Shown piece by piece: positions 7,439-14,733 of a DNA stretch of 16,141 nt. The stretch's first letter is position 1. The number at the start of each line of letters is the position of its first letter. Below the pieces are notes generated by a model. It saw only the letters and a program-made list of their open reading frames with translations, was not told the DNA's origin and searched no databases. The stretch comes from JAFKKF01 sp038323025. GTDB lineage: Bacteria > Pseudomonadota > Alphaproteobacteria > Rhizobiales > Kaistiaceae. Position numbers and translations under genes: made by a program. Location: contig JBBQGL010000099.1 of NCBI GenBank assembly GCA_038323025.1, positions 1 to 16,141 on the forward strand. The letters are read 5' to 3'.

Positions 7439-8338
7439 TCAGCAGGTGGCCGCCAGGCTGCAGCGCGCCGCCTGAATCTTCTGCTTCAGCGCGTCCACGC
7501 CGACCGCGCCGACCACTACCTCCTTGGCCGTCACGTAAGATGGCGTGCCGGAGAGGGCGAGCTTGGAGGCAAGGTCGTATGTTTCGGCGATGGTTGCCTT
7601 GACCTCATCCGATTTCATCGCTTGCGCGAGCTTGGCCTTGTCGATGCCGATCTCCTCGGCGACGGCCAGCGCGCGCGCGCCGTTGACCTGTCCGCGCTCG
7701 CCGAGCATGGCGTCGTGGTATTCGCCGTATTTCTCGGGCGCGATCATGTTCACGGCGACCGCTACCTGGGCGGCCTCGACCGACCCGTCGCCCAGAACCG
7801 GAAATTCCTTCAGCACGACCCTCAGATTCTTGTCCGACGCGATCAGCGCCTTCATGTCCGCCTGGGCTCGCCGGCAATACGTGCAGTTGTAGTCGAAGAA
7901 CTCCACCAGCGTGACATCGCCGTTCGGGTTACCGAGCACGACCTGCCGCTTGGACGAAAAAAGCAGGTTCTGGTTGTCGGTGATGGCCTTGACCTGCTGG
8001 GCCGCCGCGGCGGCATCCTCGCGGCGCTGCAGTTCGTCCATGGCTTCGCGGATGATTTCGGGATGCGCGATCAGGTAGTTCTTGACGATCGCCTCGACCT
8101 CGGCGCGCTGGTCATCGCTCAGTTCCGCCTGTGGCTTCAATGGTGTGGCGAGCGGGGTCATGGCCGGGGCATCAGGGGCGGCCGACGCCGCCAACTGCAT
8201 CAGCGGCGTGGACGAGGCGCGCCCGGCTGATGCTGCGGAAGTCGAGGATTCCGCGGCTATTGCTCCACCCGCGAGAAAGGCTGCTGCGGCAAGAGACAAG
8301 CCGCACGCCCAACCGAGCCTGACCACACGTCCGTTCAT
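7439..8338 (-). CDS. DsbA-family periplasmic thiol oxidoreductase (ScsC/Com1-like)
   Basis: This 299-residue exported protein begins with a signal peptide (hydrophobic core about residues 11-28, cleavage near AIA-A) and a low-complexity Ser/Ala/Pro segment to about 72. Residues 75-108 form a helical segment (DDQRAEVEAIVKNYLIAHPE and on) resembling the N-terminal oligomerisation region of ScsC/Com1-type DsbA proteins. A thioredoxin fold with a DsbA-type helical insert follows: active site C152-T-Y-C155 (DYNCTYCRR) and the cis-proline loop SGTPSYV at 263-269. Two extra cysteines sit at the C-terminus (C293, C299). It probably oxidises or isomerises disulfides in the periplasm. I prefer the ATG at 8338, six bases after GGAG; the in-frame ATG at 8365 overlaps the M48 stop in ATGA and would add nine residues. 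Likely cotranscribed with the M48 gene. Confidence 0.88.
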   Translation of the reverse strand: MNGRVVRLGWACGLSLAAAAFLAGGAIAAESSTSAASAGRASSTPLMQLAASAAPDAPAMTPLATPLKPQAELSDDQRAEVEAIVKNYLIAHPEIIREAMDELQRREDAAAAAQQVKAITDNQNLLFSSKRQVVLGNPNGDVTLVEFFDYNCTYCRRAQADMKALIASDKNLRVVLKEFPVLGDGSVEAAQVAVAVNMIAPEKYGEYHDAMLGERGQVNGARALAVAEEIGIDKAKLAQAMKSDEVKATIAETYDLASKLALSGTPSYVTAKEVVVGAVGVDALKQKIQAARCSLAATC

Positions 8339-8361
8339 TGGATACTCCAGAGCGCCTCGGT

Positions 8362-9747
8362 TCATCCTTTGGCCGGGGTCCGCGGGGGTTTATAGGACAC
8401 GATGTCATCCGCGCGAAGCCATGCCGGTGTCCCGGTCTTCAAATTCGCTTGAGCCCGCGCGGCGTGGAGCTTGGCTTCCTTGAAGTCGCCCGATGCGAAG
8501 AGCCCCTGCGCGGTCGCCAGTTCGGCCATGGGTATGTTGTTCTGAAGCGCGTAGGCCCGCGCCAGCGCCCTGAATCCGACCGGGATCTCGGGATCCGCCT
8601 GCAGTGCAACCGTGAGCGTTTGAACGGCCTCATCGACATTGGCCTTGTTGCCGGCGGCAACCAGCGCCTGGCCATAGAGAGCGCGGATCAGGGCGGCATT
8701 GGGGGCAAGCGCAACCGCCTGGCGAAGGGGTGCAATCGCGTCCGAAGGCCTGCCGCCCTCGAGCAGCGCCTGGCCCTTCAATTCCAGGAAGTACGGGTTT
8801 GCCTTGTCGGCGGCGATGAGGGCGTCGATTTGTTTGAGGGCAGGAGCCAGTGCCCCGCTGCGATAGGCCACGATGGCGCGCGCGTAGCGGGCAGGAAGGC
8901 TTTGGTCGGTCATCGGGTAGCGGCGGGCGACGCGTTCCGGCGACCAGGTGAAGCCGACCAGCTTGGCGCGCACGAGGTCGTGGCGCTGCTGAAGGCCGGG
9001 CGGGTCGGTGTGGGCGACGAACTTGCCCTTCGCCACCAAATTCTCAAGCGCCACAACGCGGTCAGCCGGCATCGGATGGTTCTGCATGTAGGGATCGATG
9101 CTCCGGGAACTGAGGAGCATCTCGTCGGAAAGGCGCTTGAGGATCGCCACCAGTCCGGCGCCCGACTGGCCGGTTTTCTCAAGGAAATCAACGGCCGCGC
9201 GGTCCGCCCCGGCCTCCTGGCCGCGCTGGTAGGCAAGGAGACTGCGCTGCGCGGCCTGGGTCGAGCCGGCGACGATGGCAGTGCCGACATCGCCGAGACC
9301 GCGCACCCCGGATATCCCGCCGGCGATGGCGACCCCGAAGCCGACAAGCGAGGCGGCAAGCGCCGCATTCCGGGTGGAGGCCAGTTGCTGGCGGATGGCG
9401 GCAAGGTCGTTATGTGCCAGATGGCCGGTTTCGTGGGCAATTACCCCTATGATTTCATTGGGGGTTTTCGCCTCGATGATGGCCCCGGTATTGATGAACA
9501 TCTGGCCGGAGGTGGCGACGAAGGCGTTGAAGGTGTCGTCGGTGACGACGTAGATGTTGACGCCTTGCCCATGGATTCCGGCCGCCTTGAAGATCGGCCT
9601 GGCATAATCGCGGATCAGCGCCTCGGTTTCGGCGTCGCGCGCAATTCCCGCCGCATCGACGGAAGCCATTGACGAGGCAAGGAAAATCGCGGCAGCCAGG
9701 CCGGCCGCAACAGGCCGGCGGGAGCCGCGAGGAAAAGAACCCGACAT
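8362..9747 (-). CDS. M48-family periplasmic metalloprotease with C-terminal TPR region (BepA-like)
   Basis: This 461-residue protein resembles BepA (YfgC), a periplasmic zinc protease and chaperone that checks outer-membrane protein assembly. A signal peptide covers about residues 1-33 (Arg-rich start, hydrophobic AAGLAAAIFLASS). The M48 catalytic domain covers about 38-270: HETGH at 105-109 binds zinc and holds the catalytic glutamate, the third ligand is E178 in QEAGADRAA, and the conserved HPMPADR (224-230) is also present. Residues about 285-435 show tetratricopeptide-like helical repeats (for example ALLEGGRPSDAIAPLRQAVA). The ATG at 9747 is chosen because it places the signal peptide at the N-terminus; the upstream in-frame extension is not signal-like. 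It is divergent from the aminotransferase gene and heads the minus-strand run. Confidence 0.92.
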   Translation of the reverse strand: MSGSFPRGSRRPVAAGLAAAIFLASSMASVDAAGIARDAETEALIRDYARPIFKAAGIHGQGVNIYVVTDDTFNAFVATSGQMFINTGAIIEAKTPNEIIGVIAHETGHLAHNDLAAIRQQLASTRNAALAASLVGFGVAIAGGISGVRGLGDVGTAIVAGSTQAAQRSLLAYQRGQEAGADRAAVDFLEKTGQSGAGLVAILKRLSDEMLLSSRSIDPYMQNHPMPADRVVALENLVAKGKFVAHTDPPGLQQRHDLVRAKLVGFTWSPERVARRYPMTDQSLPARYARAIVAYRSGALAPALKQIDALIAADKANPYFLELKGQALLEGGRPSDAIAPLRQAVALAPNAALIRALYGQALVAAGNKANVDEAVQTLTVALQADPEIPVGFRALARAYALQNNIPMAELATAQGLFASGDFKEAKLHAARAQANLKTGTPAWLRADDIVSYKPPRTPAKG

Positions 9748-9876
9748 CGTGCCACAGAATCCATCATGCTTGACGGCAGCGCAAATGGCCGCGAATTGGG
9801 GCGGCACCAAGACGGGCAGGGGCGGCAGCCGGGCGGCTCCCGGACGCCCGTGAAACAGGCTGAAACAGGCGCGTAC
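9748..9876. promoter_or_regulatory. divergent intergenic region between the M48 and aminotransferase genes
   Basis: These 129 bases must contain the start signals for both divergent genes. On the plus strand TTGACG (9770-9775) is a good -35 box, but the sequence 17-18 bases on (GAATTG) is a poor -10. On the minus strand a TTGCGC with GATTCT 17 bases on is equally marginal. A GC-rich inverted repeat (CCGGG and CCCGG around 9829-9842) and a 10-base tandem duplication lie closer to the aminotransferase. I cannot assign a promoter with confidence. Confidence 0.3.
9851..9870 (+). repeat. perfect 10-base tandem duplication
   Basis: TGAAACAGGC occurs twice in direct succession, ending six bases before the aminotransferase start codon at 9877. 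Each copy contains ACAGGC, so the only purine-rich ribosome-site candidate of the gene lies in the duplicated sequence. It may be a chance duplication. Confidence 0.8.
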
Positions 9877-11040
9877 ATGACCGTCTCAAGATTCACCCCT
9901 TCGCGACGCAGCGCGGTACGTCCGTTCCTGGCGCTGGAGGTCCTGCGCGCGGCGAATGACCGCGAGCGGACCGGCGCGCGGGTTATCCACATGGAGGTCG
10001 GCCAGCCGGGCGCGCCCGCGCCGAAGGCGGTGCTCGAAGCGGCGAGGGCGGCGCTCGCCGACGGCCGCCTCGGCTACACCGAGGCGCTCGGCATCCCGAG
10101 CCTGCGCGCCCGCATCGCCCGCCACTACCGCGACACCTACGGCGTCGAGGTGCCGGCGGAGCGGGTGGCCGTGACCACCGGGTCGTCGGCGGCCTTCAAC
10201 ATCGCCTTCCTCGCGGCCTTCGATCCGGGCGACCGGGTCGCGATCGCCGCGCCGGGCTATCCGGCCTACCGCAATATCCTGACCGCGCTGGGCCTCGAGG
10301 TCGTCGACATCGAGACCGGACCGGAGACGCGCTATGTGCTCACCCCCGAGCTCCTGGCGAGGGCCCATGACCGGGCGCCGCTCGCCGGCGTCCTTGTCGC
10401 CAGCCCGGCCAACCCGAACGGGACGATGATGCTGCCCGTAGCGCTCCGCGCGCTCATCCGGGCGGCGGACGAGCGCGGCATCCGCTTCATCTCGGACGAG
10501 ATCTATCACGGCCTCGTCTACGAAGGCGTTGCCGAGACCGCGCTGAAGACGTCGCCGTCGGCGATCGTGATCAATTCTTTCTCCAAGTACTACTGCATGA
10601 CCGGATGGCGGATCGGCTGGATGGTGTTACCCGAAGATCTCGTGCGGCCGGTCGAGCGCCTCGCCCAGAACCTCTACATCTCGCCGCCCGATATCTCGCA
10701 GCGCGCCGCCGTCGCCGCCTTCGAGGCCAGGGAGGAGCTGGAAGCCGTCAAGGCGGGCTATGCCGCCAACCGCGACCTGCTCCTCGCCCATCTGCCGAGG
10801 ATCGGCTTCGGCGACTACCTGCCCGTCGACGGCGCGTTCTATGTGTATGCGTCGGTCCGGCGCTTCTCCAACGACTCGGTCGAGTTCGCCAAACGGATGT
10901 TGATGGAGACCGGGGTTGCGGCGACGCCCGGGCCGGATTTCGACGAGGCGCGCGGCCACGGCTACATGCGCTTCTCGTTCGCGGGCACCGGGGGGGAAAT
11001 GGCCGAGGCGATGGACCGGCTGGGGCACTGGCTGAAGTAG
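9877..11040 (+). CDS. class I/II PLP-dependent aminotransferase
   Basis: This 387-residue fold-type I aminotransferase transfers amino groups between an amino acid and a 2-oxo acid. Visible landmarks are the N-terminal HMEVGQPGAPAP (38-49), LGYTEALGIPSLRARIARHY (65-84), the PLP phosphate region TTGSSAAFN (100-108), SPANPNG with N179, SDEIY with D207, the PLP Schiff-base lysine K237 in NSFSKYYCMTGWRIGW, and the substrate-carboxylate arginine R365 in YMRFSFAG. It belongs to the aspartate/tyrosine aminotransferase-like group; the substrate cannot be told from sequence. The ATG at 9877 is preferred because the upstream frame is unconserved. Base composition is unusual: 10021-10080 is 78% and 10081-10140 is 75% G+C by hand count, against 63% for a glpD stretch (2761-2820). 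It stands alone, followed by hairpins. Confidence 0.92.
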   Translation: MTVSRFTPSRRSAVRPFLALEVLRAANDRERTGARVIHMEVGQPGAPAPKAVLEAARAALADGRLGYTEALGIPSLRARIARHYRDTYGVEVPAERVAVTTGSSAAFNIAFLAAFDPGDRVAIAAPGYPAYRNILTALGLEVVDIETGPETRYVLTPELLARAHDRAPLAGVLVASPANPNGTMMLPVALRALIRAADERGIRFISDEIYHGLVYEGVAETALKTSPSAIVINSFSKYYCMTGWRIGWMVLPEDLVRPVERLAQNLYISPPDISQRAAVAAFEAREELEAVKAGYAANRDLLLAHLPRIGFGDYLPVDGAFYVYASVRRFSNDSVEFAKRMLMETGVAATPGPDFDEARGHGYMRFSFAGTGGEMAEAMDRLGHWLK

Positions 11041-11092
11041 GCACGGGGATCGAGGTCACCGCATTCCGTTTCCCGGAACGCCGGGCGAGCAT

Positions 11093-11133
11093 CCCTCCCC
11101 GGGACGGGGAGGGGGGACCATGCGAAGCATGGT
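11093..11133. repeat. two back-to-back hairpins, palindromic intergenic element
   Basis: Two perfect inverted repeats lie three bases apart. The first has a nine-base stem, CCCTCCCCG (11093-11101) with CGGGGAGGG (11105-11113), around a GGA loop. The second has a seven-base stem, ACCATGC (11117-11123) with GCATGGT (11127-11133), around a GAA loop. G-rich sequence (GGTGGGTGGGGGTCGTGG) follows. They sit 52 bases after the aminotransferase stop, in the gap before the convergent glutathione S-transferase gene. They could stop or stabilise transcripts from both sides, but no T-run follows, so a classic intrinsic terminator is not shown. The arrangement resembles dispersed palindromic elements of alphaproteobacteria. 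Confidence 0.75.
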
Positions 11134-11216
11134 GGGTGGGGGTCGTGGTCCGACGATGCGCGGGGGACGGAAGGTACGAGACCGTCGCGCGTGGTCGAGC
11201 CTGGGGAGGACCCCAA

Positions 11217-11882
11217 TCAGCCGGCCGGGGGCTTGCCCGCATTAACCGCCAACTGAGCCGCGAAAGCCCGCCGGTAGGCGGGCCGCGCTTCGCCGCGGGC
11301 AACATAGGCGGCGAGGTTCAAAAATTCGTCGAGGATGCCGGATGATCGGAGCCTCAGCAGCACCGACACCATCATCAGGTCGCCCGCGCTGAACCCGCCA
11401 TCGAGCCAGTCGGCGCTGCCAAGGCGGGCGGAAAGCTGCTTCAGGCGGTCGCGGACGCGATCCGCCACCAGCGGCAGGCGTTCCGTGCTCCAGGGCTTGT
11501 CGCGCTCCAGGAGCCTGGCGTTTGTGAGTTCGAGGATGGGCGGCTCGACCGTGCTCAGCGCGGCAAACATCCATGCGATCGCGCGCGCCCGCGCGTTTGC
11601 ATGGTCGGCATCGTCGGGCGGCAGCAGGCCCGGGTGGCGCTCCGCGATATGAAACACGATCGCGCCTGTCTCGAAGAGGACGAGATCGCCTTCCTCGTAG
11701 GTCGGGATCTGCCCGAAAGGATGCAGCGCCCGATGCGCGGGGTCCTTCAACGCACGGAACGACACGAGGCGAACCTCATACGGCAGGCCCACTTCTTCCA
11801 GCGCCCAGCGAACCCGCGTGTCGCGCGCCAGCCCCTTGCCGCCGTCGGGTGACCGTTCGAAGGCGGAAATCGTGATGGTCAT
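11217..11882 (-). CDS. glutathione S-transferase family protein
   Basis: This 221-residue protein has the two-domain GST layout. Residues 1-82 are the thioredoxin-like domain, with a glutathione-binding FGQIPTYEEGDLVLFETGAI (56-75) that includes the cis-proline P60 and the E71-T72 pair in the place of the usual Glu-Ser. Residues about 95-205 are the helical domain, with the N-capping-box region GGFSAGDLMMVSVLLRL. The substrate is unknown; relatives conjugate glutathione to electrophiles or act in thiol-dependent isomerisation. The start ATG at 11880-11882 follows a good GAGGAG (11890-11895) at seven bases. The upstream open frame runs through repeat DNA and is not conserved. It is convergent with the aminotransferase and follows the MFS gene on the same strand, though 276 bases away. 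Confidence 0.9.
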   Translation of the reverse strand: MTITISAFERSPDGGKGLARDTRVRWALEEVGLPYEVRLVSFRALKDPAHRALHPFGQIPTYEEGDLVLFETGAIVFHIAERHPGLLPPDDADHANARARAIAWMFAALSTVEPPILELTNARLLERDKPWSTERLPLVADRVRDRLKQLSARLGSADWLDGGFSAGDLMMVSVLLRLRSSGILDEFLNLAAYVARGEARPAYRRAFAAQLAVNAGKPPAG

Positions 11883-11910
11883 CGGGAGGCTCCTCGGCAA
11901 AGATCGTCGA

Positions 11911-11961
11911 CTGGGGCTCGGCGCATTGTCGGGGCAAACGCACCGGGATTGAAAGGATCCC
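11911..11961. repeat. repeat module 1, copy A
   Basis: The stretch around GGCGCATTGTCGGGGCAAAC is found again at 13623-13674 in the same orientation. From 11911 to 11953, 37 of 43 bases match copy B, and the match then continues through a GATCCC tail with one gap. It lies 29 bases upstream of the glutathione S-transferase start codon. No open frame or known element was recognised in it. Confidence 0.7.
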
Positions 11962-12002
11962 CATTCCCTGTCCTGCTCGTTCGCTTGGCAGGGAAAGCGA
12001 CT

Positions 12003-12046
12003 GCTCCGCAGCAATTGCCTCGCGTTTGGAGCGCAGCGACATGAAC
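12003..12046. repeat. repeat module 2, copy A
   Basis: This module, centred on CTCCGCAGCAATTGC and ending in GACATGAAC, matches 13512-13556 in the same orientation: 38 of 45 aligned positions with one gap, by hand alignment. It lies 41 bases from repeat module 1 copy A. Together the two modules fill a large part of the gap between the GST and MFS genes. Confidence 0.7.
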
Positions 12047-12158
12047 AAGCACGAGTGGGCTTCGACCGTCCTCATGTCAGAAGGGATTCGTGTCCCTGAA
12101 ATGATCGTCGCGGGCGAGAGCAGGTTTCTGCAAGTCGCACGGCACGCCTGCAAATGGC

Positions 12159-13379
12159 TTAGGCGATCGCCCTGAGCTCGTCTCGCGCGAAAATCAGACC
12201 AATCAACGCGAGTGTCGCGATCCCTGCTCCTGCCAGAAAGGTCGCTGCGGGGCTAAAAGCTTCCCACAATCCACCGGCAAGGACGCTGGCGATCAGCATT
12301 GCGATGCCTCCGGCGAAGTTGAAGACGCCGAATGCGGTCCCACGCAGGTCCGCCGGTGCGGTATCAGCCACGAGACTCGCAAATAGACCTTGGGTGAGGG
12401 CCATATGAAGCCCCCAGAATGCGACGCCAACCATGGCAATTGCGATGGTTGTTCCGAGCGCAAGCATCAGGTCGGCTGCAACCAGGCAGGCGACACCGAC
12501 GGCGAGCAGTCCCGTCCGGCCAAATCGGTCGGAAAGCACACCAGCCGGATAGGCCCCGAGCGCATAAACGACGTTCATCACAACGAGGACGGCTGGCACA
12601 AGCGCAATCTCCAACCCGACATTCTGCGAGCGCAGGATCAGAAACGCCTCGGAAAACCGGGCAAGCGTGAGGATCGTCGCGAGAACAACCACCGCCCAGA
12701 ATGGTCTTGAAAGGCGCTTGGCGTCCGACATGCGCAACCGCGGCCTGACGTCGGCCGTATGCCGGACTGGTTCCCGCACCAAAAACACAATCACGGCCAG
12801 CGAGACGAAGGCGGGCCCGACGGCGATCCAGAAAACGAAGTGGAAATTGTCGGAGCTGAGCGCCATGAGCGCAATCGCGGCAAGCGGTCCAAGGAAGGCG
12901 CCAACCGTATCCAGCGACTGCCGCAATCCAAAGCTCGCACCCCGAAGATTTGCCGGTGCAAGGTCGGCAATGAGCGCGTCACGAGGTGCGCCCCGCACGC
13001 CCTTCCCGACACGATCGAGAAAGCGCGCGGCTAGTACCCACCCGATCGTTGTCGCAAGGGGGAAAATCGGCTTGGTAACGGCTGCGAGCCCATACCCGAG
13101 GGCGGCGAGAAACTTGCGCTTGCCAAGCCAATCCGACAGCGCTCCCGAGAAGATCTTTGTGATGTTGGCCGTGGCCTCTGCAACGCCTTCGATGAATCCC
13201 ACAGTCAGGGTCGATGCCCCGAGGACTGTCACCAGATAGACCGGCAGCAGCGCGTGGATCATCTCGGATGAGATGTCCATGAACATGCTGACAAAGCCGA
13301 GTGCCCAAATGCCCGGCGGGAGCCGGGAGGGTCTCAACTCGGAGCGGCCGCGTCGCTCGCCATTGTCGCTCTTCGTCAA
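12159..13379 (-). CDS. major facilitator superfamily (MFS) transporter
   Basis: This 406-residue inner-membrane protein has about twelve hydrophobic segments in two halves. The MFS motif A appears after the second segment of each half: GALSDWLGKRK (79-89) and GVLSDRFGRTG in the C-terminal half. A distinctive RFLDRVGKGVRGAPRDALIAD (about 119-139) lies in the first half. That GKGVRGAPRDALI motif marks a subgroup of poorly characterised bacterial exporters; the substrate is unknown. The start is TTG at 13377-13379, with GGGGA (13384-13388) four bases upstream; the first transmembrane segment begins near residue 22, so a start further in would damage it. Both flanks carry the same repeat modules, so the gene may be part of a mobile or rearranged segment. 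Confidence 0.9.
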   Translation of the reverse strand: MTKSDNGERRGRSELRPSRLPPGIWALGFVSMFMDISSEMIHALLPVYLVTVLGASTLTVGFIEGVAEATANITKIFSGALSDWLGKRKFLAALGYGLAAVTKPIFPLATTIGWVLAARFLDRVGKGVRGAPRDALIADLAPANLRGASFGLRQSLDTVGAFLGPLAAIALMALSSDNFHFVFWIAVGPAFVSLAVIVFLVREPVRHTADVRPRLRMSDAKRLSRPFWAVVVLATILTLARFSEAFLILRSQNVGLEIALVPAVLVVMNVVYALGAYPAGVLSDRFGRTGLLAVGVACLVAADLMLALGTTIAIAMVGVAFWGLHMALTQGLFASLVADTAPADLRGTAFGVFNFAGGIAMLIASVLAGGLWEAFSPAATFLAGAGIATLALIGLIFARDELRAIA

Positions 13380-13511
13380 ACGATCCCCACTATCGGCTTG
13401 TCCCTGGACTCAAGCCGGGCCCTTTTGGGGACGGCTCCTCCGCTTGTCGCCCCATTCCATTGCGATTTCCAGTGAGCGCGAAGCGAGGAATCGCTGCAGC
13501 CGAGAACTTCG

Positions 13512-13556
13512 GCTCCGCGGCAATTGCATCGCTTTCGGAGTGAAGCGGACATGAAC
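13512..13556. repeat. repeat module 2, copy B
   Basis: This is the second copy of the module at 12003-12046, reading CTCCGCGGCAATTGC and ending in GACATGAAC. It stands 132 bases from the MFS start codon. In this locus module 2 precedes module 1 on the plus strand; in the other locus module 1 comes first. Confidence 0.7.
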
Positions 13557-13622
13557 CGGATTTGAGAGCGCGCCCTTGAAGCTGCAGGGTCCTCAGGTCC
13601 CCACGCTCGCAAGGGTCCGAAC

Positions 13623-13674
13623 CGGGGGCTTGGCGCACTGTCAGGGCAAACGTACCGGGAGTGAAGACGATCCC
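13623..13674. repeat. repeat module 1, copy B
   Basis: This is the second copy of the module at 11911-11961, reading GGCGCACTGTCAGGGCAAAC, with 86% identity over 43 aligned bases. It ends about 108 bases before the ABC ATPase start codon. Confidence 0.7.
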
Positions 13675-13781
13675 GTTTCATGTCGACCCAGGATCGCCGC
13701 TGCTCTTGCTAACCGCCGCGCATTCAGAGCTAGTCTCAACTCACCGGGAACATCGCTCGGTCGAGGCTGAGTGAGCAACGC

Positions 13782-14723
13782 ATGCCGACCATGGTCGAGG
13801 CCGTTGGGCTAACCAGGCGATATCCCGGCGCATCGGCTCCTGCCGTGGATGCGATTTCCTTTTCGGTCGACGAAGGCGAGATATTTGGTCTGCTGGGGCC
13901 CAATGGTGCCGGCAAGACCACGCTGATTTCGATCCTGTCCTGCCTGACCCCGCCCGATGCAGGATCGGCGCAGGTCGGGGGGCGCGACCTTGTCCGCGAC
14001 CAGAACGCGGTCAAGCGGATGACCGGGCTCGTACCGCAAGAGCTGGCCCTCTACCCCAGTCTGTCCGCGCGCCAGAATTTGCTTTGTTTTGGCGGGCTTT
14101 ACGGCCTCCGCGGCGCGGACCTGCTGGCAAACATAGGCCGAGTGCTCGCGATGGTCGGTCTGGCGGACCGCGCCAACGACAGGGTCGAGACGCTGTCGGG
14201 TGGAATGAAGCGTCGCATCAACATCGCGGCTGGAATACTGCACGCTCCCCGCGTGCTCTTCCTGGACGAACCGACGGTGGGGGTGGATCCACAGTCGCGC
14301 AACTTCATCTTCGAGGGCATCGAAGCGCTCCGGCAGGCAGGCATGACAATCCTCTACACGACCCATTACATGGAGGAGGCGCAGCGATTGTGCGACCGCG
14401 TTGCGATCGTCGACCAGGGCCGCGTTATTGCTCTCGATACACCGAGGGCCTTGATAGACGCGCATGGCGGCGTGGTCATGCTCGTGGTTGAGGGTGGCGA
14501 TGCGGCCCCGGCGGCTCAGGCGCTTGCCGGGCTGGAGAGAATCGTTCGCGCGTCCGCCGCAGACGGCCAGATTCTGGCGCAGTCGCGAAACCCCGCGGCG
14601 ATCCTCGGTCGCGTAGTCGAGGTCATTACCGCGGCGGGGCTGCAAATTCGCGCCGTCGAGATTCTCGAACACAATCTGGAATCGGTTTTCCTCGATCTCA
14701 CGGGTCGACGACTCCGCGACTAA
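13782..14723 (+). CDS. ABC transporter ATP-binding protein (ABC-2 exporter type)
   Basis: This 313-residue ATPase powers the permease encoded next to it. The nucleotide-binding domain shows Walker A GPNGAGKTT (39-47), the Q-loop Q86 in LVPQELALY, the ABC signature LSGGMKRR (138-145), Walker B VLFLDEPT (158-165), D-loop GVDPQSR and the switch histidine H195 in YTTHYMEEA. The C-terminal 90 residues form the accessory region common in DrrA/CcmA-like ABC-2 ATPases, ending in LEHNLESVFLDLTGR. It resembles multidrug, polyketide or heavy-metal resistance exporters (YbhF/DrrA group), but the substrate is not known. The ATG at 13782 is used; an ATG at 13791 (residue 4) is possible. The permease begins 10 bases downstream, so the two form an operon. 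Confidence 0.95.
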   Translation: MPTMVEAVGLTRRYPGASAPAVDAISFSVDEGEIFGLLGPNGAGKTTLISILSCLTPPDAGSAQVGGRDLVRDQNAVKRMTGLVPQELALYPSLSARQNLLCFGGLYGLRGADLLANIGRVLAMVGLADRANDRVETLSGGMKRRINIAAGILHAPRVLFLDEPTVGVDPQSRNFIFEGIEALRQAGMTILYTTHYMEEAQRLCDRVAIVDQGRVIALDTPRALIDAHGGVVMLVVEGGDAAPAAQALAGLERIVRASAADGQILAQSRNPAAILGRVVEVITAAGLQIRAVEILEHNLESVFLDLTGRRLRD

Positions 14724-14733
14724 GGGCGTTGCC

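Larger units (their letters stand above)
13380..13781. other. 402-base intergenic region with repeats, no gene seen
   Basis: This gap separates the divergent MFS and ABC ATPase genes. It holds the second copies of both repeat modules, two short inverted repeats (AGCGA GGAA TCGCT at 13482-13495 and GCCGA GAACT TCGGC at about 13499-13513) and, near 13706-13734, a weak TTGCTA / GCTAGT pair 17 bases apart that could serve the ABC genes. Frames of about 100 codons cross the region on both strands, but none shows a recognisable family, and they run through the repeats. Confidence 0.6.

Noticed and set aside
7431..7443. Inverted repeat GCTGAG-C-CTCAGC at the end of the DsbA-like gene
   Set aside because: As a hairpin it has a stem of only five pairs once a three-base loop is allowed, overlaps the stop codon and has no T-run; not convincing as a terminator.
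8338..9672. 444-codon plus-strand frame opposite the M48 protease
   Set aside because: It is Gly/Arg/Asp-rich shadow sequence without a family, antisense to a protein with a complete zinc motif.
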